Shown here one piece after another: positions 34,644 through 43,544 of a DNA stretch of 64,000 nucleotides (the stretch's first letter is position 1; every line of letters begins with the position of its first letter). The notes below the pieces were generated by a model. That model saw nothing but the letters and a program-made list of their open reading frames with translations, was not told where the DNA came from and made no database searches. The position numbers and the translations under genes are program-made. Origin of the DNA: Sulfitobacter sp. OXR-159 (GTDB taxonomy: Bacteria > Pseudomonadota > Alphaproteobacteria > Rhodobacterales > Rhodobacteraceae); NCBI RefSeq assembly GCF_034377145.1, contig NZ_CP139708.1, forward strand, positions 171,960 through 235,959. The letters run 5' to 3'.

Positions 34644-37028
34644 ATGACCGCTCTCGCCCCTGCCCAGCTCAAAACCATCGAACAACGTCTGCTGTGGCTG
34701 TCGCATTGGATGATCCACAACGCCAACCACATCCGGCCCAAGGTGGACGGGATCAAAGTGGGCGGGCATCAGGCGTCTTCGGCCTCCATGGTGTCGATCA
34801 TGACGGCGCTTTATTTCAGCGCCCTGCGGCCTGAGGACCGGGTTGCGGTCAAACCCCATGCTTCGCCGATCTTCCACGCGATGCAATATCTGATGGGCAA
34901 TCAGACCCGCGAGAAGATGGAAAACTTCCGCGGATTTCAGGGCGTGCAGAGCTACCCCAGCCGGACCAAGGACATCGACGATGTGGACTTCTCCACCGGC
35001 TCGGTCGGCCTTGGCGTGGCGGTGACTTCCTTCGCCTCATTGGTGCAGGATTACATCACCGCGAAGGCTTGGGGCGCGGATGTCGATCTGGGCCGCATGG
35101 TGGCGCTGGTGGGCGATGCGGAACTCGACGAGGGCAATATTTATGAGGCCCTGCAGGAGGGCTGGAAGAACGATCTGCGCAACACATGGTGGATCATCGA
35201 CTACAACCGCCAATCGCTCGACGGGGTGGTGCGCGAGGGGCTGTTCAAACGGATCGAGCAGATTTTCGACGCCTTCGGCTGGGATGTGGTCAAGGTGAAA
35301 TACGGCGCCCTGCAACGTGCGGCTTTCGACGAGCCGGGCGGCGACAAGCTGCGCGACTGGATCGACAATTGCCCCAACCAACTTTACTCGGCGCTGACCT
35401 ATCAGGGCGGCGCGGTCTGGCGCGAGCGGCTGATGGAGGCGCTTGGCGATCAGGGCGATGTCACAGCACTAATCGACGCGCGCAGTGATGACGAACTGGC
35501 CGATCTGATGGAGAACCTCGGCGGCAACTGCGTGCAGACCATGGCCGAGACCTTTGCCGCCATCGACCACGACCGCCCGGTCTGTTTTCTGGCCTACACG
35601 ATCAAGGGCTGGGGCACGCCGATCGCGGGGCACAAGGACAACCACGGCGGGCTGATGACCAAAAGTCAGATGGCCGATTGGCAGAAACACATGGGCGTGA
35701 ATGAGGGCGCGGAATGGGAGAAATTCGCCACCGTCGACGACCCCGATGCCCTGCAAACCGCGCTCGACCGCGTGCCGTTTTTTGCCAAGGGCCGCCGCCG
35801 CTACGGTGACGCAGCCCTGCCGGTGCCGCAGATCGAACTTTCCAGCGACCGCGAGATTTCCACGCAGATGGCCTTTGGCAAGATCCTCGACGATCTGTCG
35901 AAAGGCGACAGCGATCTGGCCGCGCGTATCGTCACCATGTCCCCCGATGTGACCGGCACCACGAACCTCGGCCCGTGGGTGAACCGGCGCAAGCTGTTTG
36001 CGCGCAGCGAACAGGCCGACACCTTCATCAACGAGAAGATCCCCTCCACCGCGAAATGGGAGTTCACCCCCGAGGGCCAGCATATCGAGCTTGGCATCGC
36101 CGAGATGAATCTCTTTCTGCTCTTGGGTGCGGCGGGTCTGTCGCATTCGCTCTTTGGAAAACGGGTCATTCCCATCGGCACGGTCTACGACCCCTTTGTC
36201 GCCCGCGGCTTGGATGCGCTGAACTATGCCTGCTATCAAGATGCGCGCTTTATGATTGTCGGCACGCCATCGGGCGTGACGCTCGCCCCCGAGGGCGGCG
36301 CGCATCAATCCATCGGCACGCCGCTGATTGGGATGAGCCAAGACGGGTTGGCGAGCTTCGAGCCCGCCTTTGCCGATGAGTTGGCCGTCATCATGCAGTG
36401 GGCTTTCGATTATCTGCAAAAGGATGGCGAAGGCGACCCGGACGAGCGCACGTGGCTGCGCGATGAGACCGGCGGCTCGGTCTATCTCCGGCTCACCACC
36501 AATCCCATCGAACAGCCCGGCAAGCGGGTCGACGAGGACTTCCGCCAAGGCGCCATCGACGGGGCCTATTGGCTGCGCAAGCCGGGGCCGAACTGCGACG
36601 TGGTGATTGCCTATCAAGGTGCGGTGGCGCCCGAAGCGATCAAAGCGGCGGGCAACATCGCCGAAGGCCGCCGCGATGTCGGCGTACTGGCGGTGACCTC
36701 TGCCGACCGTCTGAACGCGGGCTGGACCGCCGCGCAACGCGCCCGCGCGCGCGGCTACCACGCGGCGCAAAGCCATATCGAGACGCTGCTGGGGCAGCTC
36801 CCGCGCAACTGCAAACTGGTCACGGTGATCGACGGGCATCCGGCGACGCTTTCGTGGCTGGGCTCGGTCGTTGGGCACCAGACGGTGCCGCTTGGGGTTG
36901 AGCACTTCGGCCAGACCGGCACCATTGCCGACCTTTATCGCCACTTCGGGATCGACGCGCGGTCGATCGTGGAAAAGGTGCAGGGGCTGACCCCGGGCCG
37001 CCAAATGCTTCACCGGGTAGCGGGCTAG
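34644..37028 (+). CDS. mdeB: E1-type 2-oxo acid dehydrogenase (MdeB, 2-oxobutyrate dehydrogenase-like)
   Basis: This is a 794-residue homodimeric E1 protein like pyruvate dehydrogenase AceE. The ThDP motif is GDAELDEGN (residues 157-165) with the closing Asn188 (DYNRQSLDG). The N-terminal transketolase domain is followed by a pyrimidine-binding domain and a C-terminal transketolase-like domain. AceE is usually nearer 890 residues; this shorter form is found next to methionine gamma-lyase. It would convert 2-oxobutyrate to propionyl units with a shared E2/E3. The isolated position, with no E2 or E3 gene beside it, fits that. Confidence 0.93.
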   Translation: MTALAPAQLKTIEQRLLWLSHWMIHNANHIRPKVDGIKVGGHQASSASMVSIMTALYFSALRPEDRVAVKPHASPIFHAMQYLMGNQTREKMENFRGFQGVQSYPSRTKDIDDVDFSTGSVGLGVAVTSFASLVQDYITAKAWGADVDLGRMVALVGDAELDEGNIYEALQEGWKNDLRNTWWIIDYNRQSLDGVVREGLFKRIEQIFDAFGWDVVKVKYGALQRAAFDEPGGDKLRDWIDNCPNQLYSALTYQGGAVWRERLMEALGDQGDVTALIDARSDDELADLMENLGGNCVQTMAETFAAIDHDRPVCFLAYTIKGWGTPIAGHKDNHGGLMTKSQMADWQKHMGVNEGAEWEKFATVDDPDALQTALDRVPFFAKGRRRYGDAALPVPQIELSSDREISTQMAFGKILDDLSKGDSDLAARIVTMSPDVTGTTNLGPWVNRRKLFARSEQADTFINEKIPSTAKWEFTPEGQHIELGIAEMNLFLLLGAAGLSHSLFGKRVIPIGTVYDPFVARGLDALNYACYQDARFMIVGTPSGVTLAPEGGAHQSIGTPLIGMSQDGLASFEPAFADELAVIMQWAFDYLQKDGEGDPDERTWLRDETGGSVYLRLTTNPIEQPGKRVDEDFRQGAIDGAYWLRKPGPNCDVVIAYQGAVAPEAIKAAGNIAEGRRDVGVLAVTSADRLNAGWTAAQRARARGYHAAQSHIETLLGQLPRNCKLVTVIDGHPATLSWLGSVVGHQTVPLGVEHFGQTGTIADLYRHFGIDARSIVEKVQGLTPGRQMLHRVAG

Positions 37029-37055
37029 ACGCCCCCCCGGATCGAAAGGACCGAC

Positions 37056-37976
37056 ATGACCTATTCCCTTGCCATCCACGGCGGTGCCGGAACCCTCCTG
37101 AAGGAAAACATCACCCCCGAGCAGGAGGCCGCCTATCACGACGCCCTCGCCCGCGCGCTGGAGGCGGGCGAAGCCATCCTGCGCGAAGGGGGCAGCGCGA
37201 TGGACGCGGTCGAAGCGGCGGTCTGCGCGCTGGAGGATGAGCCCCTGTTCAACGCAGGGCGCGGCGCGGTCTATACCTCGGAAGGCGCGCAGGAGATGGA
37301 CGCCGCCGTGATGGACGGGCGCGACCGCAGGGCGGGATCGGTCGCCGGTGTCTTTGGCCCGAAGAACCCGGTGAAACTGGCCCGCGCAGTGATGGAGCGG
37401 ACCGAGCATGTCACGCTCATTGGCCCCAACGCACTCGAGATCGCGCGGCAAGCGGGGCTTGAATTCGGCGACCGCGACTACTTTTTCACCCAGTCCCGCT
37501 GGGACGCGCTGCAAGAGACGCTTGCGATGCGGGCGCGCGGCGAAGTCTCGGACGATCCGGCGCGGCGGCATGGCACCGTGGGGGCCGTGGCGCGCGATGT
37601 TGGAGGAAATATAGCTGCCGCCACCTCAACAGGGGGCATGACCGCCAAGGCCCCGGGCCGCGTGGGCGACACGCCGATGATCGGCGCGGGCACATTCGCC
37701 GATAACGCGACCTGCGCGGTCTCGGCCACCGGACATGGAGAGGTCTTTATCCGCTGGAACGCCGCCGGAGAGATCGCCGCACGCATGCGCCACGCGGGCG
37801 AAGACCTTGCCACCGCCGCCGATCATGTGGTGCTGCAGGATCTGGCCCCCAACGACGGGTCGGGCGGGGTCATCGCCGTGGACGGCGCGGGCAATATCGC
37901 CATGCCGTTCAATTCCCAAGGGATGTACCGCGGCTCGGTGCGGCAAGGCAGCGCCCCCGAAACCAACATCTACTGA
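37056..37976 (+). CDS. Isoaspartyl peptidase / plant-type L-asparaginase
   Basis: This is a 306-residue Ntn-hydrolase. Cleavage before Thr174 (RRHGTVGAVA) would form alpha and beta chains, and the Thr becomes the nucleophile. Surrounding IHGGAG and the GGMTAKAPGRVGDTPMIGAGTFAD stretch are family features. It hydrolyses beta-aspartyl dipeptides and asparagine. It follows mdeB by 27 bp and is in the same direction, so it may be part of the mde transcript. Confidence 0.93.
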   Translation: MTYSLAIHGGAGTLLKENITPEQEAAYHDALARALEAGEAILREGGSAMDAVEAAVCALEDEPLFNAGRGAVYTSEGAQEMDAAVMDGRDRRAGSVAGVFGPKNPVKLARAVMERTEHVTLIGPNALEIARQAGLEFGDRDYFFTQSRWDALQETLAMRARGEVSDDPARRHGTVGAVARDVGGNIAAATSTGGMTAKAPGRVGDTPMIGAGTFADNATCAVSATGHGEVFIRWNAAGEIAARMRHAGEDLATAADHVVLQDLAPNDGSGGVIAVDGAGNIAMPFNSQGMYRGSVRQGSAPETNIY

Positions 37977-38119
37977 GCGGCCCCGCCCTTCGGTTGCCCT
38001 CCTGCAACTGCGGGCGGGACAAATGCGGCCCGTTGAGGGCCACCCGCCATCTAAATCTTGACATTTAGCCCCCTCCCTTTGATTGACGGTCAAACGAACT
38101 TGACGGGAGAGGGGACAAG
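37977..38119 (+). promoter_or_regulatory. Promoter region of the first TRAP permease pair
   Basis: It has a TTGACA at 38058-38063 and a perfect palindrome TTGAC-G-GTCAA at 38083-38093. The first could be a -35 element and the second an operator. GGGAGAGGGG precedes the GTG at 38120. Confidence 0.4.
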
Positions 38120-38698
38120 GTGCGTTTCTTAGCAGCAATTGCCAGAGTTATCTGCGCGGTGAACTTATTCATCGGCAATCTCTTCTCATGGCTCGCACTC
38201 GGCATCGTGTTGGTCTGTTTCACCGTGGTCGTGCAGCGCTATCTTTTCGCGATCAGCTTCGTTTGGATGCAAGACCTTTATATTTGGCTAAACGGCGCGA
38301 TGTTCACCGCCGTTGCGGGCTTTGCCCTGCTGCGCGACGACCATGTGCGGGTCGATATCTTTTACCGCCCCGCCACGATGGCACGCCGCGCGCTGATCGA
38401 CCTGATCGGCGTGGTCGTTTTTTTGCTGCCCTTCTGCTGGATCGTTTACACCTATTCGATGCCCTTCGTGACACGCGCATGGGGTTATCAAGAAGGGTCC
38501 GCCAATGTGGGCGGCATGCCGGGGCTTTATATTCTCAAGGCCTTCATCATCGGCTTTGCATTTCTACTCGCAATTCAAGGGATTGCATGGATCATCCGCT
38601 CCATCCTCGTGCTCAGCGGCAATGCTGAGCTGGTGCCCAAATCCATGCAATACAGCCGGGACCAAATCCCCGCAGACCATCCGCAGGGAGCCGTTTGA
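38120..38698 (+). CDS. TRAP transporter small permease (DctQ/TakQ-like)
   Basis: This is a 192-residue membrane protein with four hydrophobic helices and the DctQ-type segments VVVQRYLF and LRDDHVRVDIFY. It starts with GTG 38120 after GGGAGAGGGG. It couples to the large permease that follows (overlap of one base) and probably to the binding protein encoded convergently at 40374-41468, since no binding-protein gene is in this operon. Together they resemble TakPQM-type systems for 2-oxo acids. Confidence 0.92.
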   Translation: MRFLAAIARVICAVNLFIGNLFSWLALGIVLVCFTVVVQRYLFAISFVWMQDLYIWLNGAMFTAVAGFALLRDDHVRVDIFYRPATMARRALIDLIGVVVFLLPFCWIVYTYSMPFVTRAWGYQEGSANVGGMPGLYILKAFIIGFAFLLAIQGIAWIIRSILVLSGNAELVPKSMQYSRDQIPADHPQGAV

Positions 38699-40089
38699 TG
38701 GATCCGATTTTGATTGGCGAGATGCTCGCCGCGCTTATGTTCTTTGGCGTGATCGGCTTTTTGCTATTGGGCTTCCCGGTCGCCTTTACCCTCGCTGGCG
38801 TATCACTGCTTTTCGGGGCCGTGGGCATTGGCTTCGGCGTTTTTGACCCATCGAACTTCGGCTCGCTGCCGAACCGCTACATCGGCTTTATGACCAACGA
38901 AGTGCTGGTCGCGGTGCCACTTTTCATCTTCATGGGGGTGATGCTGGAACGCAGCCAGATCGCCGAGCAATTGCTGCTGACCATGGGCAAACTCTTTGGC
39001 AATATGCGCGGTGGTCTTGGGATTTCCGTGGTGCTGGTGGGCGCGATGCTTGCGGCCTCTACCGGGGTTGTGGGGGCCACGGTGGTCACCATGGGGCTGA
39101 TCTCACTGCCTGCGATGCTGCGGGCGGGCTATGACCCGAAACTTGCCACCGGGGTGATCTGTGCCAGCGGGACATTGGGTCAGATCATTCCGCCGTCCAC
39201 CGTGCTGATCTTCATGGGCGACATGCTGTCGGGCATCAACTCTCAGGTGCAGATGGCCAAGGGCAACTTTGCCCCGACGCCGGTCTCGGTGGGGGACCTT
39301 TTTGCCGGGGCCCTGCTGCCGGGCATTTTGCTGGTCTCGCTTTACCTCAGCTATGTCTTGTTCAAGGCCGCGACCGCGCCGGCCTCTTGCCCCGCGACGC
39401 CGGTTCCTGCGGATGAGAAAAGCCAGTTGGTGCGGGATTTCTTTGTGGCGCTGGTGCCGCCGCTTTTGCTGATCCTCGCCGTGCTGGGCTCGATTCTCGG
39501 GGGCATTGCCACCCCGACCGAGGCGGCCTCTGTCGGGGCGGTGGGGGCGATGGTGCTGGCGGCCCTGCGTTGGCGCCTGTCCTTCCGCATCCTGCGGGAG
39601 ACGATGATCGCCACGGCCACGATCACCAGTATGGTCTTCATCATTCTGCTGGGCGCCTCGGTCTTTTCCATCGTGTTCCGCATGATGGGCGGCGACAATC
39701 TGGTGCATGAGTTCCTGAGCAACCTGCCCGGCGGCCCCTTGGCGGCGGTGGCGGTGGTGATGATCATCATGTTCTTCCTCGGGTTCATCCTTGATACCTT
39801 TGAGATCATCTTCATCGTGATCCCGATCACCGCGCCCGTGCTTTTGATGCTGGACATTGATCCGATCTGGCTGGGCGTACTGGTGGGGGTGAACTTGCAG
39901 ACCTCCTTCCTGACGCCGCCCTTCGGCTTTGCGCTGTTCTATCTGCGCGGGGTGGCTCCGGCGGATCTGCCGACCAGTGCGATTTACAAGGGCATCCTGC
40001 CGTTTGTGATGTTGCAGGTGGTGGCGATTGCGATCCTTTTCGCCTTCCCGCAGATCGTGACGTGGTTGCCGAAGTTGATCGCCGGGTAA
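38698..40089 (+). CDS. TRAP transporter large permease (DctM/TakM-like)
   Basis: This is a 463-residue, 12-13 helix membrane protein with DctM signatures (GASGTLGQIIPPSTVLI-like; QTSFLTPPFGFALFYL). ATG 38698 overlaps the last base of the small-permease stop. It carries substrate with sodium. It ends 19 bp before a terminator hairpin and faces the binding-protein gene on the other strand. Confidence 0.93.
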   Translation: MDPILIGEMLAALMFFGVIGFLLLGFPVAFTLAGVSLLFGAVGIGFGVFDPSNFGSLPNRYIGFMTNEVLVAVPLFIFMGVMLERSQIAEQLLLTMGKLFGNMRGGLGISVVLVGAMLAASTGVVGATVVTMGLISLPAMLRAGYDPKLATGVICASGTLGQIIPPSTVLIFMGDMLSGINSQVQMAKGNFAPTPVSVGDLFAGALLPGILLVSLYLSYVLFKAATAPASCPATPVPADEKSQLVRDFFVALVPPLLLILAVLGSILGGIATPTEAASVGAVGAMVLAALRWRLSFRILRETMIATATITSMVFIILLGASVFSIVFRMMGGDNLVHEFLSNLPGGPLAAVAVVMIIMFFLGFILDTFEIIFIVIPITAPVLLMLDIDPIWLGVLVGVNLQTSFLTPPFGFALFYLRGVAPADLPTSAIYKGILPFVMLQVVAIAILFAFPQIVTWLPKLIAG

Positions 40090-40108
40090 GACGGCGTTTT
40101 TTCAGAGC

Positions 40109-40137
40109 AAAGGCCCGGTGGAAACGCCGGGCCTTTT
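40109..40137 (+). terminator. Terminator after the TRAP large permease gene
   Basis: A 10-bp stem (AAAGGCCCGG with CCGGGCCTTT), 8-nt loop and T run start 19 bp after the stop. Confidence 0.85.
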
Positions 40138-40167
40138 GCTATGAAGAAGAGGTGTCAGAACTGTCTC

Positions 40168-40186
40168 GCCCGGTGGCACACCGGGC
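40168..40186. other. Hairpin in the convergent TRAP spacer
   Basis: A perfect 8-bp stem (GCCCGGTG with CACCGGGC) with a 3-nt loop. It repeats the GGCCCGGTG core of the two flanking terminators. Confidence 0.6.
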
Positions 40187-40214
40187 ATCGCCCTCCCTCC
40201 CCCCGGAGGGCGAT
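40187..40214. other. Hairpin with a second right arm 90 bp away
   Basis: ATCGCCCTCC pairs with GGAGGGCGAT (10 bp, 8-nt loop). The same right arm occurs again at 40295-40304, so ATCGCCCTCC can pair with either copy. This gives two alternative foldings across the spacer. Confidence 0.6.
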
Positions 40215-40323
40215 TTTGCAACCTCTCGCCACCCGGATGGGTGAAGACTGTCGCACCGCACAGGCCACTTTCGAAGGTTCCTATCGCCCCCCAGGGAGGG
40301 CGATGCCCTTCGCGTATAAACGC

Positions 40324-40353
40324 GAAAGGCCCGGTGTCTCCACCGGGCCTTTC
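40324..40353 (-). terminator. Terminator after the TRAP binding-protein gene (minus strand)
   Basis: A 13-bp perfect stem (GAAAGGCCCGGTG with CACCGGGCCTTTC) with a 4-nt loop lies 20 bp after the minus-strand stop at 40374. A smaller TTCGCG/CGCGAA stem adjoins it at 40309-40326. Confidence 0.85.
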
Positions 40354-40373
40354 CACATTCCTGAACGCGAAGC

Positions 40374-41468
40374 TTAGTACTTCAAGAACTTCTGACGCGC
40401 CTGAACATAGGGGCTGTCGATGTTCTCGGTCCGGGTGCGGACGAGGTTCAGCGCTTCGACAAAGCTGTCGGCGGTCTTCTTGACCAGCGGATCGTCGCTG
40501 TTGCGCAGCTCTTCGACCACTTCGACCGAGGCTTTGGCACCGGCTTCCATGATGTCGTCGGGGAAGTTGCGCACGGTCACGCCATGCTCTTCCTGCAGCG
40601 TCTTCAGCGCACGGGGATCATTTGCGTAGAAGTCGGCGGCGACTTGGTCGTATTCCGCTTGGCTTACATCGCGAATGATCGCCTGCAGGTTCTCGGGCAG
40701 TTCCTGATACTTCTTCTTGTCGACGACAAGCTCGGTCGCCAGACCCGATTCCACGAAGGACGGCATGTAGTAGTTCTTGGCCACCTGATGGAAGCCGAGC
40801 GCCAGATCGTTATAGGGGCCGACAAATTCTGCGGCATCGAGTGTGCCCGACTGCAGCGCTTGGAAGATCTCGCCCGCGGCCATGTTGGTCACGGTCGCGC
40901 CCAGCTTCTCCCACACGCGGCCACCAAGGCCCGGCGTCCGGAAACGCACGCCTTTGACATCATCGAGGCTTTTCAGCTCATCGCGGAACCAACCACCCGT
41001 CTGGGTGCCGGTGTTGCCGGACAGGAAGCCCTGAACGCCGAACTGGTCATAGATCTCGTCCCAGATTTCCTGACCGCCCATGTAACGCATCCAAGCGGTC
41101 AGCTCGGGCGTGGTCATGCCGTAAGGAACGCCGGTAAAGAAGGACAGTGCCGGCGATTTGTTCTGCCAGTAGTAGGCGGCACCGTGGCTCATCTCGGCGG
41201 TGCCGTCGATCACGGCGTCGAGCGATTGCAGCGGCGGCACCATTTCACCGGCGGAGAAGACCTGAATGGTCAGCTCGCCACCCGAGGCGGCGGTGATCCG
41301 GTCGGCCAGACGCTGCGCGCCGACACCCAGACCGGGGAAGTTCTTGGGCCAAGTGGTGACCATGCGCCACGTGATGTTGCCCTGCGCAATAGCGGGCGCG
41401 GCAAGTGTCGTGGCGGCGGCACCTGCCCCCATCACACCAGCTTTGCGGATAAATGAACGACGATCCAT
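40374..41468 (-). CDS. TRAP transporter binding protein (DctP/TakP-like), Tat-exported
   Basis: This is a 364-residue periplasmic binding protein. The start has a twin-arginine signal (MDRRSFIRKAG) ending APAIAQ, so it is folded before export. The mature part has ITWRMVTTWPKNFPGLG, FSAGEMVPPLQSLDAV and TQTGGWFRDE, like the 2-oxo-acid binding TakP group. ATG 41468 follows GGGAGGAAAA. It is transcribed towards the dctQM pair at 38120-40089 and away from another complete TRAP operon, so it probably serves the convergent pair. Confidence 0.93.
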   Translation of the reverse strand: MDRRSFIRKAGVMGAGAAATTLAAPAIAQGNITWRMVTTWPKNFPGLGVGAQRLADRITAASGGELTIQVFSAGEMVPPLQSLDAVIDGTAEMSHGAAYYWQNKSPALSFFTGVPYGMTTPELTAWMRYMGGQEIWDEIYDQFGVQGFLSGNTGTQTGGWFRDELKSLDDVKGVRFRTPGLGGRVWEKLGATVTNMAAGEIFQALQSGTLDAAEFVGPYNDLALGFHQVAKNYYMPSFVESGLATELVVDKKKYQELPENLQAIIRDVSQAEYDQVAADFYANDPRALKTLQEEHGVTVRNFPDDIMEAGAKASVEVVEELRNSDDPLVKKTADSFVEALNLVRTRTENIDSPYVQARQKFLKY

Positions 41469-41713
41469 GTTTTTCCTCCCAAACGGATATTTGCTAAGCC
41501 TCCCCCGACGTCGATGCGGAGGGCTCTGCGCAGCAGATAATCGTCGCTTTTCGAAAATGTCCATGGCTTAGGCAAATTGAAACCTCTCCTTCTGGACAAA
41601 CTCTCCCCACGCCGCATACGTAGTGCTACTTAAAGCAGCATTATTATTGGTCTTTTGCCTTGTTTTCGGCAGAAAGCCCAATAATGTGCGAGCTGCCAGG
41701 GAGGGCTCAGATC
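41469..41713. promoter_or_regulatory. Divergent promoter region between two TRAP systems
   Basis: This 245-bp region has no gene that could be supported. It is AT-richer around 41620-41660. It must hold promoters for the binding-protein gene (minus) and the second TRAP operon (plus). GGGAGGG at 41699-41705 is the likely ribosome site of the small permease. Confidence 0.4.
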
Positions 41714-42211
41714 TTGATAAAATTCATCGACCAGATGAACGAATTCGTCGGGCGTATCGTGTCGGTCGTCGCCGTCATTTTCGCCGCAATCATCATCTAT
41801 GACGTTTTCATGCGCTATGCGCTGAATGACCCGACTCGCTGGGCTTTTGACGTTACGAAACAGTTATATGGCTTCTATTTCGTGATGCTGGGCGGCTATG
41901 CGCTGCGTCATCAGGCCCATGTGCGGGTCGATCTGATCACCGAAACCCTTGCCCCCACCTTGCGACGCTGGGTCGAAGCGGCGGGCTATGTGATCTTTTT
42001 CTTCCCCTTCGCGTGGATCTTCACCACCCGCTCTTATGAATTCGCCATGCGCTCTTATGCTCAGGGCGAGACGACCTATGGCTCGGTGCAGCTGCCGGTC
42101 TATCCGCTGAAAATGGCCATGGCGCTCGCCGCTGGTTTGCTGTTGCTGCAAGGTGTGGCGGAATTTTTGAAACTCGTACTTAACCGTCAGGAACTGCCCC
42201 GTGACGCCTGA
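41714..42211 (+). CDS. TRAP transporter small permease (DctQ), second system
   Basis: This is a roughly 165-residue, four-helix membrane protein with the DctQ segments VFMRYALNDPTRWA and LRHQAHVRVDLI. The frame is open from 41660. TTG 41714 is preferred because GGGAGGG lies 8 bp before it, but ATG 41684 is also possible. Its end overlaps the large permease by 11 nt. The binding-protein gene is downstream in this system. Confidence 0.88.
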   Translation: MIKFIDQMNEFVGRIVSVVAVIFAAIIIYDVFMRYALNDPTRWAFDVTKQLYGFYFVMLGGYALRHQAHVRVDLITETLAPTLRRWVEAAGYVIFFFPFAWIFTTRSYEFAMRSYAQGETTYGSVQLPVYPLKMAMALAAGLLLLQGVAEFLKLVLNRQELPRDA

Positions 42212-43523
42212 ACTCATTGCACTCACCATGTTTGGCCTGCTGTTGCTGGGCCTTTTCATGGGCCACCCGCTGGCCTTCGTTCTGGGCGGCACCGCCGTTT
42301 TGGGCGCTGTCATCGCTGGCAAGCCCATGGTGCTGGGCATCGTCATCAACCGGATTTTCGGCGATGTGCTCGACAACTTCACGCTGATCGCGATTCCGCT
42401 GTTCATCTTGATGGCGCGGTTCCTGTCCGATTCGGGCGTGACGGATAAGATGTTCGAATCGCTTCGGCTTTTGATGTCCAACATCCGCGGCGGTCTGGCG
42501 CTGGCGGTGGTCTTCATCTCGATCCTGCTGGCCGCCACCACAGGCATCATCGGTGCGTCGATCACCGTGATGGGCGTGATGGCCCTGCGCCCGATGCTGC
42601 AATATGGCTACAGCCCGACACTGACCACCGGCGTCATCGCGGCCTCCGGCTGTCTGGGCATTCTGATCCCGCCGTCGATCATGTTGATCCTTATGGCCTC
42701 CTATTCGCCCCTGTCGGTGGGCGAGCTTTTCGCCGGTGCGATGGTGCCCGGCGTGGTGCTGGGGCTGCTCTATGCGGTGTGGGTCTTTATCGTGGCCGTG
42801 GTACGCCCGGATATGGCTCCCGCGGTTGAGCCTGATGAGAAGATCTCCAAACCCGCGCTGGTGCGGATGCTGCTGATCGAAGCCGTGCCGCCGCTGGTGC
42901 TGATCCTCGGTATCCTTGGCTCCCTGCTTGCGGGGATTGCCACCGCAACCGAGGCCTCGGCCATCGGTGCTGCGCTGGCTCTGCTTATCGTGATCATGCG
43001 CCGCAAGTTCACATGGGCGAGCTTCTATGGTGCGATGTTGGAGACGGGCCGGACCTCTGCGATGATTCTCTTTATCGTCATTGGTGCGACGGCCTTTACC
43101 GGGGTGTTCAACATCACCGGGGGTCTGCGCGCCACGCAAGAGATCATCCGCAACCTTGATATGGCCCCTTGGATGCTGATCGCGATGATGATGTTCATCG
43201 TCTTCATTCTTGGTGCTTTCCTCGATTGGACCGGCATCGTGCTGCTGTCCTTCCCGATCTTCCTGCCCATCGTGCAGGAGATGGACGTGAGCCTGTTGTG
43301 GTTCGTCGTCCTAATGTCGGTGGTCTTGCAGACGTCCTTCCTCACCCCGCCCTTTGGATATGCGCTGTTCTACCTGCGCGCCATCGCCCCGCGGGAGGTC
43401 AAGACGTCGCATATCATCATTGGTGTGCTGCCGTTCATCGGGCTGATCCTGATGATGTGCGTGGCCATCGCCCTGTTCCCGCAGCTTGTCACTTGGCTGC
43501 CGGAAACGCTCTATACAAAATAA
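42201..43523 (+). CDS. TRAP transporter large permease (DctM), second system
   Basis: This is a 440-residue DctM protein with a GTG start. Family segments include GIIGASITVMGVMALRPML and QTSFLTPPFGYALFYLR. It imports a carboxylate with sodium using the binding protein at 43545-44633. Confidence 0.93.
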   Translation: MTPELIALTMFGLLLLGLFMGHPLAFVLGGTAVLGAVIAGKPMVLGIVINRIFGDVLDNFTLIAIPLFILMARFLSDSGVTDKMFESLRLLMSNIRGGLALAVVFISILLAATTGIIGASITVMGVMALRPMLQYGYSPTLTTGVIAASGCLGILIPPSIMLILMASYSPLSVGELFAGAMVPGVVLGLLYAVWVFIVAVVRPDMAPAVEPDEKISKPALVRMLLIEAVPPLVLILGILGSLLAGIATATEASAIGAALALLIVIMRRKFTWASFYGAMLETGRTSAMILFIVIGATAFTGVFNITGGLRATQEIIRNLDMAPWMLIAMMMFIVFILGAFLDWTGIVLLSFPIFLPIVQEMDVSLLWFVVLMSVVLQTSFLTPPFGYALFYLRAIAPREVKTSHIIIGVLPFIGLILMMCVAIALFPQLVTWLPETLYTK

Positions 43524-43544
43524 ATCAACGGAGGAGAGAATATT

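Noticed and set aside
35469..37571. Minus-strand open frame of 700 codons opposite mdeB and the isoaspartyl peptidase gene
   Set aside because: There are no domains and it fully overlaps clear genes.
40090..40373. CRISPR-like repeats in the TRAP spacer
   Set aside because: The repeats are inverted hairpin arms of terminators with irregular spacing, not direct repeats with unique spacers.
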